Assembly: GCA_029785235.1 (NCBI GenBank) | Contig: JAFMAA010000055.1 | Coordinates: 1-5,878, forward strand | Origin: Nitrososphaerota archaeon | GTDB taxonomy: Archaea; Thermoproteota; Nitrososphaeria; Nitrososphaerales; UBA183 | Reading direction: 5' to 3' | Length of the DNA stretch: 5,878 nucleotides | Shown here: positions 1 to 5,653 of the stretch, piece by piece | How positions within the stretch are numbered: the first letter of the stretch is position 1 | How the letters are laid out: each line of letters begins with the position of its first letter | Translations under genes and position numbers: made by a program | The notes under the pieces: model-generated | Told to the model about the DNA's origin: nothing | Seen by the model: only the letters and a program-made list of their open reading frames with translations | Database searches by the model: none

Positions 1-318
1 GTGCGCCACCGCGAAGACGGCGAACCCTGTCACCGGGACGGCGGCGACGGACGAGAATGCTCCCCCGAGGAGGGGATACCAGGCATAGACCTCGTAGGCC
101 GAGAATACGAGCCCCATCGAGGCGGTCGAGACGGCCCAGGCGAATGTCAGCCCGGCGTCGGGCCACCGCTTCAGCAGGACGCCGCTGGCGAAGCATGCGA
201 CGACAGGCCAGGCGGTCAGGACCGAGCCACCGAGGACGGCGACCGCCAGCCACGCCACCCCCATGACGATGAAGAAGTACGGGGCATACCCCCTGATCAG
301 GGCGCCGAGGTCGGGCAT
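1..318 (-). CDS. Multi-pass integral membrane protein, 5' part only (runs off left edge)
   Basis: The minus strand is open from an ATG at 318 through position 1 without a stop, giving 106 residues of a protein that continues outside the window. The translation is strongly hydrophobic and rich in Ala, Val, Gly and Trp. I see about four membrane-spanning stretches: residues 13-31, 32-49, 56-74 and 85-106, with a short charged turn (K50, R51, D54) between the second and third. An in-frame stop at 360-358 and the lack of another ATG between it and 318 fix the start. A TATA-like box (TTTATAT on the minus strand) is centred 28 bases before the ATG, so translation is probably leaderless. The gene is divergent from polB. 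The family is not recognised; a small transporter subunit or an uncharacterised archaeal membrane protein would both fit. The opposite strand is also open here but reads as a low-complexity Arg/Gly/Asp protein, which is typical of a shadow frame in GC-rich DNA. Confidence 0.75.
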   Translation of the reverse strand, partial: MPDLGALIRGYAPYFFIVMGVAWLAVAVLGGSVLTAWPVVACFASGVLLKRWPDAGLTFAWAVSTASMGLVFSAYEVYAWYPLLGGAFSSVAAVPVTGFAVFAVAH

Positions 319-342
319 CTGAAAAGGCGGGCGCAGGTCTCG

Positions 343-349
343 ATATAAA
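343..349 (-). promoter_or_regulatory. TATA box of the leftward membrane protein gene
   Basis: On the minus strand this reads TTTATAT, an island of A/T in GC-rich DNA. Its centre is 28 bases from the ATG at 318, the spacing expected if transcription starts at or next to the start codon in archaea. No Shine-Dalgarno sequence precedes the ATG. Confidence 0.6.
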
Positions 350-376
350 CCATGGCTTCACGTCGGGCGAGGTAGC

Positions 377-383
377 CTTATCT
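377..383 (+). promoter_or_regulatory. Weak TATA-like element upstream of polB
   Basis: CTTATCT is the only A/T-leaning stretch in the 60 bases before the polB ATG, with its centre about 33 bases upstream. It is a poor match to a TATA box, so the assignment is tentative. The polB promoter shares the 319-412 interval with the divergent membrane protein promoter. Confidence 0.3.
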
Positions 384-412
384 GCCAAGGCCCGCGGTCG
401 GACCGTTCCCCC

Positions 413-2953
413 ATGACCGCCCAGTCCCTCGTCGCCTCCGCAGGTCTGGCGGCGAAGCTAGCGGCGCTGATGAGGCCGGTCGGCGAAATCGGAGAGTCTC
501 TGCTCGCCTCCGCCACCTACGACGGCGACACGAGGAAGGCCGTCCTGAAGTTCTACGACCCGAAGGCGGGGAGGTTCTGGCTCTGGGAGGACAACACGGG
601 GCACAAGCCGTACTGTTTCACCAGGCTCCCGATGGAGGACCTCACGGCGGTCAGGGCGCGGAAGGACGTGGTGTCGATAACGGAGGAGGACAGGCTCGAC
701 CTCATCAACGACACCACGGCCAGGCTGAGGAAGATAGTCACCACCGACCCCCTGGCCATAGGAGGGGGGAACGACAGCATACGGGACCAGATCAGGGCGT
801 GGGAGGCGGACATCAAGTACTACGAGAACTACGCGTACGACCTGGGTCTCAGGATGGGGACTTACTACAGGGCCTCCCAGGGGAAGGTGGTCGCGGTGAG
901 GCACGAGGTCACCGAGAGGGTCGCCCGGTCACTCGAAGAGATCCTGACGAAGAACCCCCCTGAGTTCACCCCCTACCTGAAGGAGTGGGCGGAGCTCCTC
1001 GGAGAGCCGCTGGTCGAGTTCAAGAGGGTGGCACTCGACATAGAGGTGGACAACGAGCCCGGGAGGCTCCCGGACGTCGAGAACCCGAACAGGGAGGTCA
1101 TCGCCGTGTCGTTCTACAGCGAGAGCGAGAAGGAGGTCTACCTGTTGAAGGGAGAGAGGAGCGCGGAGGGGCTGGACGGGGCGCCATTCAGGTTCCAGCT
1201 CTTCGAAAGGGAGGGGGACCTGCTCAGAGCGGTGCTGTCGAAGATCATGGACTACCCCGTCGTGGTCACGTTCAACGGCGACGACTTCGACCTCAGGTAC
1301 CTGCGGCACAGGGCGGAGAGGCTCGGCGTCGGAGAGGACGAGGACCCAATCCAGCTCGAGCGGGTGGCCGCCTCGCTCAAGCACGGGATCCACGTAGACC
1401 TCTACCAGTTCTTCCGCAACAGGTCGATCCAAGTCTACGCCTTCGGCAACAGGTACAACGACCACACCCTCGGAGGGATATCAGAGTCGCTGATGGGGAA
1501 GTCGAAGCTGGAGTTCGAGGGAGAGGTAGGGGAGCTCCCCCTGCTCAAGCTGGGGGAGTACTGCCTGAACGACTCTCAGCTCACCTTCGAGCTGACGTCC
1601 ATGAGCGACTCCCTGGTGATGAAGCTCCTCCTCATGATCTCGAGGATCGGGAAGATGCCGATGAACGACGTCTCGAGGCTGGGAATCTCGAACTGGATAC
1701 GGAGCATGCTCTTCTACGAGCACCGCAGGATCGGCGCGCTGATCCCGCGGCAGGACGAGCTGTCCGAGAAGGGAGGAGCGTCTTCGAAGTCGGCCATAAA
1801 GGGGAAGAAGTACAAGGGGGGGCTGGTCATCGACCCGAAGCCCGGGGTCTACTTCGACGTGTCCGTCCTCGACTTCGCCAGCCTCTACCCCTCGCTGATG
1901 AAGGTGCACAACCTCTCCTATGAGACGGTGAACTGCCCCCACCCCGAGTGCAGGTCCAACAGGATACCTGACACGGACTCTTGGGAGTGCATCCGGAAGA
2001 AGGGCATCACGAGCCTGGTCATAGGGTCTCTCCGGGACCTCAGGGTCGGCCACTACAAGCAGCTCGCGAAAGACCCGACCCTTTCGAAGCAGGACAGGGA
2101 GCTCTACGGGGTGGTCTCGCAGAGCCTCAAGGTGTACCTCAACGGAGCGTACGGGAGCTTCGGGTTCGAGTCCTTCGCATTCTACTGCCTCCCGGTCGCC
2201 GAGGCGACGGCCGCCCTCGGCCGGGACGCCATCACCCGGACCATATCGAAGTGCAAGGAGCTGGGGGTCGACGTCCTTTACTCGGACACCGACTCGCTCT
2301 TCCTGCACAGCCCTTCGAAGGAGCAGGTGCTCACCATATCCCGCTGGGCAGACAAGGACCTCGGGGTCGAGCTTGACCTGGACAAGGTATACAGGTACGT
2401 GGCATTCAGCAGCAGGAAGAAGAACTACTTCGGGGTCCTCCCCGACGGGACGGTGGACATAAAGGGGCTGACGGGCAAGAAGTCGCAGACCCCCGAGTAC
2501 CTGAAACGGGTATTCTACAAGACGCTGGACATCCTGAGCGGGGTCAAGACCCCCGAGGACTTCGAACGGGCGCGAGCGGACACGAAGGGGCTCCTCACGA
2601 CGATGCTGAACGAGATCAAGGGGAAGAAGGTGCCCGTCATCGACCTCGCGTTCACGGTGATGATGGGGAAGCCTGCCGACAAGTACAGCGGGACCACCCC
2701 GCAGCACGTCAGGGCTGCGATACAGCTCCAGGAAAGGGGGAAGGAGATCAAGGCGGGGGAGATGATCGCCTACGTCAAGACGAAGAGCCCTCCCTACGTC
2801 AAGCCCGCCGAGCTCGCGCGGTCCGACGAGATAGACCCTGACAAGTACATCGAGTACGCCCACTCCATGTTCGACCAGCTCCTAGACGCCCTTGACTTCT
2901 CCTTCGACGAGATAATGGGCGCCACGACGCTGGACCTGTTCTGGAGTAGCTAG
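413..2953 (+). CDS. polB: Replicative family B DNA polymerase with 3'-5' proofreading exonuclease
   Basis: Template-directed DNA synthesis enzyme, 846 residues, full length for archaeal PolB. Exonuclease motifs are present: Exo I D209-x-E211, Exo II N288 to D293 (NGDDFD) and Exo III Y383-xxx-D387. Polymerase motifs are also intact: motif A D487 to S494 (DFASLYPS), motif B K573-xxx-N577 to G581 (KVYLNGAYG), motif C Y623-x-D625-T-D627-S, followed by KKNYFG at 669-674. Both proofreading and synthesis should therefore be active. Cysteines C508, C513 and C526 lie just after motif A and may form a structural site. The last residues (837-844, ATTLDLFW) resemble a PCNA-interacting PIP box with Ala where Gln is usual, so the C-terminus looks complete. 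From memory, the N-terminal region and the GLTGKKSQTPEY stretch (685-696) resemble Nitrososphaeria/Thaumarchaeota and other TACK enzymes. High GC and heavy AGG use for Arg mark it as host chromosome. The ATG at 413 was chosen because coding similarity begins near it and no better start is seen; M20 is an alternative. Confidence 0.96.
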   Translation: MTAQSLVASAGLAAKLAALMRPVGEIGESLLASATYDGDTRKAVLKFYDPKAGRFWLWEDNTGHKPYCFTRLPMEDLTAVRARKDVVSITEEDRLDLINDTTARLRKIVTTDPLAIGGGNDSIRDQIRAWEADIKYYENYAYDLGLRMGTYYRASQGKVVAVRHEVTERVARSLEEILTKNPPEFTPYLKEWAELLGEPLVEFKRVALDIEVDNEPGRLPDVENPNREVIAVSFYSESEKEVYLLKGERSAEGLDGAPFRFQLFEREGDLLRAVLSKIMDYPVVVTFNGDDFDLRYLRHRAERLGVGEDEDPIQLERVAASLKHGIHVDLYQFFRNRSIQVYAFGNRYNDHTLGGISESLMGKSKLEFEGEVGELPLLKLGEYCLNDSQLTFELTSMSDSLVMKLLLMISRIGKMPMNDVSRLGISNWIRSMLFYEHRRIGALIPRQDELSEKGGASSKSAIKGKKYKGGLVIDPKPGVYFDVSVLDFASLYPSLMKVHNLSYETVNCPHPECRSNRIPDTDSWECIRKKGITSLVIGSLRDLRVGHYKQLAKDPTLSKQDRELYGVVSQSLKVYLNGAYGSFGFESFAFYCLPVAEATAALGRDAITRTISKCKELGVDVLYSDTDSLFLHSPSKEQVLTISRWADKDLGVELDLDKVYRYVAFSSRKKNYFGVLPDGTVDIKGLTGKKSQTPEYLKRVFYKTLDILSGVKTPEDFERARADTKGLLTTMLNEIKGKKVPVIDLAFTVMMGKPADKYSGTTPQHVRAAIQLQERGKEIKAGEMIAYVKTKSPPYVKPAELARSDEIDPDKYIEYAHSMFDQLLDALDFSFDEIMGATTLDLFWSS

Positions 2954-2974
2954 GCGATTACAGCTAGACCAAGC

Positions 2975-2980
2975 TTATTA
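2975..2980 (+). promoter_or_regulatory. TATA box of the tyrosine recombinase gene
   Basis: TTATTA is centred about 27 bases before the GTG start codon at 3005, the distance expected for a leaderless archaeal transcript. It supports GTG 3005 over internal ATG codons. It lies in the 51-base gap after polB, so the recombinase has its own promoter and does not depend on polB read-through. Confidence 0.55.
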
Positions 2981-2985
2981 GGCGA

Positions 2986-3003
2986 CCCGGGAAAAGCCCT
3001 GGG
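2986..3003 (+). repeat. Short inverted repeat just before the recombinase start codon
   Basis: CCCGGG (2986-2991) can pair with CCTGGG (2998-3003), six base pairs including one G-U, around the loop AAAAGC. It sits between the TATA box and the GTG at 3005, overlapping the predicted transcription start. It could be an operator, part of a recombination site, or a weak end signal for polB transcripts. A chance stem in GC-rich DNA is also possible. Confidence 0.3.
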
Positions 3004-3004
3004 C

Positions 3005-4207
3005 GTGGGGACCTGGCAGCGTCGGAAGTATAACGATATCTTGAACGACGCGAATGTAAGCCTTTGGCTTGAAGAGGTCGGGCGAAACTCCAAACAGACG
3101 GCCATGAGAACGCGGAACGGCCTGGGGCTGTTTCTCGATTGGGCCAAGCTGACCCCGACGCAGCTTAGGGAGATGGAAAAGCGCCCCCGCGACGACCTGA
3201 TAACCCGGTTCATCCGGGACAGGGAGGCCCGTGGGTTACTCCAAGAGAGCAATTTCTCTATCCTGAAATACATACGGGGCTATCTCGGTTTCAACGATAT
3301 AGCCGTCCGAAAGATTCCCCTCAAAAAGACGGGGACCAATTCTGAGAACGAGAAAGTCCCCCTCCGTGAAGAGGTCGCGGACATACTCTATCACCGGAAA
3401 GCACCCCCGAGGGCCGTCGCTGAGATAGCGCTGATGGCTTTTTCAGGGCTGAGGCCGGAGTCCCTGGGCAATTACGAAGGGACAGACGGAATCAGGATAG
3501 GCGACATTCCCGACATGAAGATAGAAGGGGCGAGCGTCACGTTCACCAAGACCCCCGCCAGGGTGAACGTCCGCTGGAACATCTCAAAGAACCGAAAGAA
3601 GTTTTTCACGTTCCTTCCGGAAGAGGGGTGCACTATCCTGAAAGAGCATTTGGAATACGTCGCGTCTCTGGGGGAGCCCCTTACCCCGAACCTGCCGGTC
3701 ATCCTGGCGTCTTACAGGCTCCAGCACCGGGGGCAGTATAGGGACCGCGACCCTCACCCGTTGGCGACTCAGGACATAGGGAACGAGATAAGGCGGGTGC
3801 TGAGGCCGAAATATCTCTTTCGCCCCTATCTCTTCCGAGCTTATTTCGATACGGCCCTAGAGCTCGCAGAGAGCCGCCGAGCTATCACGCATTCCCAACG
3901 TGCGTTCTGGATGGGACATACCGGGGATATCGAGGCCGTCTATTCGACCCGAAAGGAACTGCGCCCCGAAATGGTCGAGGAGATGCGGCGGTGCTTTACG
4001 GAAGCCGCCAAGTTCATCCAGACGAAAGGCGAGGGAGCCATCGAACTCGCTAAGGAGGAGTTCGACGAAAGAACCAGGGCGACAGACCAGGCTGTGAAGG
4101 AGCTTCAGCTTCAATACCTGAGCCTAGAGAGCCTCCATCGGCGGACGCTAGACGAAATAAAGGCATTGAAGGACCGCATAGACGAACGACTCGGCGGTTC
4201 GTCCTGA
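3005..4207 (+). CDS. Archaeal tyrosine recombinase (integrase) with C-terminal coiled coil
   Basis: Site-specific recombinase of 400 residues, expected to integrate and excise the element through a 3'-phosphotyrosyl intermediate. Residues 1-110 form a helical core-binding (SAM-like) region and about 118-320 the catalytic domain. The first catalytic arginine is R150 in SGLR. The beta-hairpin lysine is one of the K195-K199 cluster. The second arginine is R278 in YLFR, with Y275 at the place of the usual first His of HxxR. G304-H305 is followed by the likely nucleophile Y313, eight residues after the His as expected. The tail 345-398 is rich in charged and Leu residues with heptad-like spacing and looks like a coiled coil, which may serve in multimer contacts. 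The GTG start is supported by a TATA box 27 bases upstream. It points the same way as polB and lies at the presumed left edge of the element. It does not appear to be split or truncated. Confidence 0.92.
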   Translation: MGTWQRRKYNDILNDANVSLWLEEVGRNSKQTAMRTRNGLGLFLDWAKLTPTQLREMEKRPRDDLITRFIRDREARGLLQESNFSILKYIRGYLGFNDIAVRKIPLKKTGTNSENEKVPLREEVADILYHRKAPPRAVAEIALMAFSGLRPESLGNYEGTDGIRIGDIPDMKIEGASVTFTKTPARVNVRWNISKNRKKFFTFLPEEGCTILKEHLEYVASLGEPLTPNLPVILASYRLQHRGQYRDRDPHPLATQDIGNEIRRVLRPKYLFRPYLFRAYFDTALELAESRRAITHSQRAFWMGHTGDIEAVYSTRKELRPEMVEEMRRCFTEAAKFIQTKGEGAIELAKEEFDERTRATDQAVKELQLQYLSLESLHRRTLDEIKALKDRIDERLGGSS

Positions 4208-4221
4208 ATCCCTTCGCGTCT

Positions 4222-4241
4222 CATATACCAGGCGCTATATG
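4222..4241 (+). promoter_or_regulatory. TATA box and palindromic operator candidate of the RHH-ATPase gene
   Basis: CATATA (4222-4227) and its exact inverse TATATG (4236-4241) are separated by eight bases. The left half is centred about 25 bases before the ATG at 4250, so it probably serves as the TATA box of a leaderless transcript. A protein bound to the palindrome would block the promoter. The nine bases TCATATACC (4221-4229) recur at 5618-5626 in the control region before the right-hand RHH gene, suggesting shared regulation. Confidence 0.5.
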
Positions 4242-4249
4242 TCCCCTTT

Positions 4250-4840
4250 ATGGTTCGCAATCACCTTCTTTGGTGTCCTGACCCGGTTTACGCCAAGCTT
4301 CGGCGGCTCAGAGACGAGACTGGATATCCGAGCTTCGGGGCTTTGCTAAACGCCCTGGCCCTGGAGCATGACGGGGCGGCAGAGGCAAAGGCCACGCTCC
4401 CCCTGGTCCTGGCCGACCGGCGGCCTTTCGTAATCACCGGGCCGAGCGGGTCAGGCAAGACCTCTTTCGCCAAGAGGGTCTTGGAGGCATGGACCGGCCC
4501 CGCCCTTTGCTTTGACGTTTCCGACGAATACCCCGACCTTCCGACAATCAAAGACTCGCGGGATATCCCCTTCAAAGAAGGCGGAAGGCTCCGCATACTG
4601 GCCGACCCGGACGCGAGCTATTCCGCGGTCCAGGGCTCCTATCTCTTCCGCGACCTGGCCCGTGCAAAGTCCCCGGAGCTAGCAAAGTGGCTGGTCATAA
4701 TCGAAGAGGCTCATCGATTTACCGGAGACGCCAACCTTCGGGATTTGATTCTCGAGTCCCGTAAGACCCTGGGTAAGTTGCTGGTCTTGAGCGCCGACGC
4801 CTCGGCCTGGTTACAGGTCGCTCCGGTGGTCAGGGCCTAG
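4250..4840 (+). CDS. Small HerA/FtsK-like P-loop ATPase with an N-terminal RHH-like domain
   Basis: The protein has 196 residues. Walker A is G64-PSGSG-K70-T71. Walker B is a hydrophobic strand ending in E152-E153-A-H155 (residues 147-155), the EEAH form of the DEAH-like signature of HerA, VirB4 and related DNA motors, with Glu in place of the usual Asp. The strand and helix after it (ESRK at 169-172, then LLVLSAD) matches the sensor region of the HerA-FtsK group, though the usual polar Gln is not obvious. The length is close to small viral packaging ATPases (about 200 residues) and far below cellular HerA. Residues 3-41 read like an RHH domain: a strand NHLLWCP, helix DPVYAKLRRLRDETG and helix PSFGALLNALALEH, much like Arc/CopG repressors. 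The protein may thus be a motor that also binds a specific DNA site. The gene is 42 bases after the recombinase with its own TATA box. Its stop codon overlaps that of the convergent gene. The role (packaging, segregation or transfer) is unknown. Confidence 0.85.
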   Translation: MVRNHLLWCPDPVYAKLRRLRDETGYPSFGALLNALALEHDGAAEAKATLPLVLADRRPFVITGPSGSGKTSFAKRVLEAWTGPALCFDVSDEYPDLPTIKDSRDIPFKEGGRLRILADPDASYSAVQGSYLFRDLARAKSPELAKWLVIIEEAHRFTGDANLRDLILESRKTLGKLLVLSADASAWLQVAPVVRA

Positions 4841-5541
4841 TCCGTGGGTAGGACGCCCTTCGGGGGCGTAATGTAGCCATGTCGTTTGAGTTCGGCTTTA
4901 TCCTTCAGTTGCGAAGCCGCTCCCGCGAGGTCAGACATGCATGGTTTTATTTCCCTGACAACCATTTGGATTTTCTCATCCTCTGGAAATAGACGGCTGA
5001 AATGCTCAACATCTTCATTCAATTCTTCCAAGCTGAGCACTAGCAAATTGATAATCCGCCATTGCACAACCATCGGTCGATTCTTCTGCATGAGCAAACT
5101 ATCGAGCTCTTTTCGCTCTTCTTTGTCTGTCTTGAGCAAATTCTTGTAATCATCGAAGAAAAGGCCTTCCAAATGCGTTTCGACGACGATTCTCAACATT
5201 TTCTGGACCTGGCCATTGATTCGGTTTAGAGGCGCCTCTAAACCGAGACTTGTCAGGCCGTGAATCTGGTCCAGATAACGCGCGAGCTTCAACGTGGCAC
5301 GAGAAATCTCAACGAGTTCGGCACGAAGGACGCTTTCGTTTATCGCCGCGTGGATTTTAGCCGTCGCTGCGGCCTCAAGCGCTTGAAGATATTGCTCAGG
5401 TTTAATCCGTGCATCGAGTCTGTCGGCGATTGAAGCGATTATAGCCGGCGCCGAAGTCTCATTTTGAGATGCATAACGATTTAATTTCTCCAACGCATTT
5501 TCCTTTACCGAGACAGTCCGATATCCTTCTATGGGCAACAC
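4837..5541 (-). CDS. RHH-like N-terminus fused to a long helical domain of unknown function
   Basis: The protein is not recognised beyond its N-terminus. From GTG 5541 it has 234 residues. Residues 7-12 (YRTVSV) fit an RHH beta strand, 13-28 helix 1 and 30-44 helix 2, suggesting a dimeric DNA-binding protein. The rest, about 48-234, is predicted helical and rich in Leu, Glu and Lys, with a conspicuous hydrophobic stretch around WRIINLLVLSLEEL; it could be a dimerisation, ligand or partner-binding domain. Start choice: the frame extends to an ATG at 5580 (247 residues). However, a TTAAATA box lies inside that extension, 24 bases before GTG 5541, and the RHH strand begins right after it, so GTG is preferred. 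The DNA is visibly more A/T-rich than upstream genes. It is convergent with the ATPase, sharing CTAG at the stops, and divergent from the right-hand RHH gene. Possible roles are repressor, centromere-binding protein or antitoxin-like regulator. Confidence 0.8.
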   Translation of the reverse strand: MLPIEGYRTVSVKENALEKLNRYASQNETSAPAIIASIADRLDARIKPEQYLQALEAAATAKIHAAINESVLRAELVEISRATLKLARYLDQIHGLTSLGLEAPLNRINGQVQKMLRIVVETHLEGLFFDDYKNLLKTDKEERKELDSLLMQKNRPMVVQWRIINLLVLSLEELNEDVEHFSRLFPEDEKIQMVVREIKPCMSDLAGAASQLKDKAELKRHGYITPPKGVLPTD

Positions 5542-5561
5542 CAACCTTCTTACACCCCAAG

Positions 5562-5568
5562 TATTTAA
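5562..5568 (-). promoter_or_regulatory. TATA box of the minus-strand RHH/helical gene
   Basis: This reads TTAAATA on the minus strand. Its centre is 24 bases from GTG 5541, fitting a leaderless start there, whereas the ATG at 5580 would lie upstream of the box and outside the transcript. No well-spaced box or Shine-Dalgarno sequence is seen for the ATG at 5580. Confidence 0.5.
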
Positions 5569-5620
5569 GCCATCGCGCATTTACGTTAAAAAGGACGCAT
5601 GAAACGCGCTGGTTACGTCA

Positions 5621-5631
5621 TATACCGTATA
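5621..5631. repeat. Short perfect palindrome TATAC-C-GTATA
   Basis: Two 5-base half-sites, TATAC and GTATA, flank a single central C. It overlaps the left arm of the larger inverted repeat and lies just upstream of the TATA-like box for the right-hand RHH gene. It could be a repressor half-operator or an alternative promoter element. Confidence 0.4.
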
Positions 5632-5634
5632 CAG

Positions 5635-5641
5635 TTAAATA
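5635..5641 (+). promoter_or_regulatory. TATA-like box of the right-hand RHH gene
   Basis: TTAAATA lies with its centre 32 bases before the ATG at 5670. The A/T-rich run continues to 5645, so the functional centre may be nearer 28 bases. Transcription would start at or a few bases before the ATG, inside the right arm of the inverted repeat, so a protein bound there would block initiation. Confidence 0.5.
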
Positions 5642-5653
5642 CATAGACTAACG

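Noticed and set aside
1..348. Plus-strand open frame at the left edge
   Set aside because: The translation is a low-complexity Arg/Gly/Asp/Pro sequence, whereas the opposite strand gives a convincing membrane protein with a TATA box.
985..1923. Plus-strand open frame of 312 codons in another frame within polB
   Set aside because: The translation is dominated by Arg, Gly and Ala with no motif, and it overlaps the exonuclease and motif A coding region.
1481..2863. Long open frame of 460 codons on the minus strand inside polB
   Set aside because: It is antisense to a polymerase gene with all motifs intact. Its translation is rich in Val, Leu, Arg and Pro without motifs, as expected of a shadow in GC-rich DNA.
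413..4207. Casposon-like element (PolB plus mobile genes)
   Set aside because: No Cas1 gene is visible, the polymerase looks like the cellular replicative type rather than a protein-primed one, and a tyrosine recombinase is present instead.
4886..5149. Plus-strand open frame of 87 codons, Ser-rich
   Set aside because: It lies antisense to the helical RHH gene. A Ser/Phe-rich composition is the usual reverse reading of Glu/Lys/Leu-rich helical coding sequence.
2930..5211. CTGGACCTG in the polB 3' end (2930-2938) and again at 5203-5211 as possible attachment repeats
   Set aside because: Nine bases is too short to stand out in 5.9 kb, the flanks do not match, and the second copy is inside the coding sequence of the helical RHH gene.
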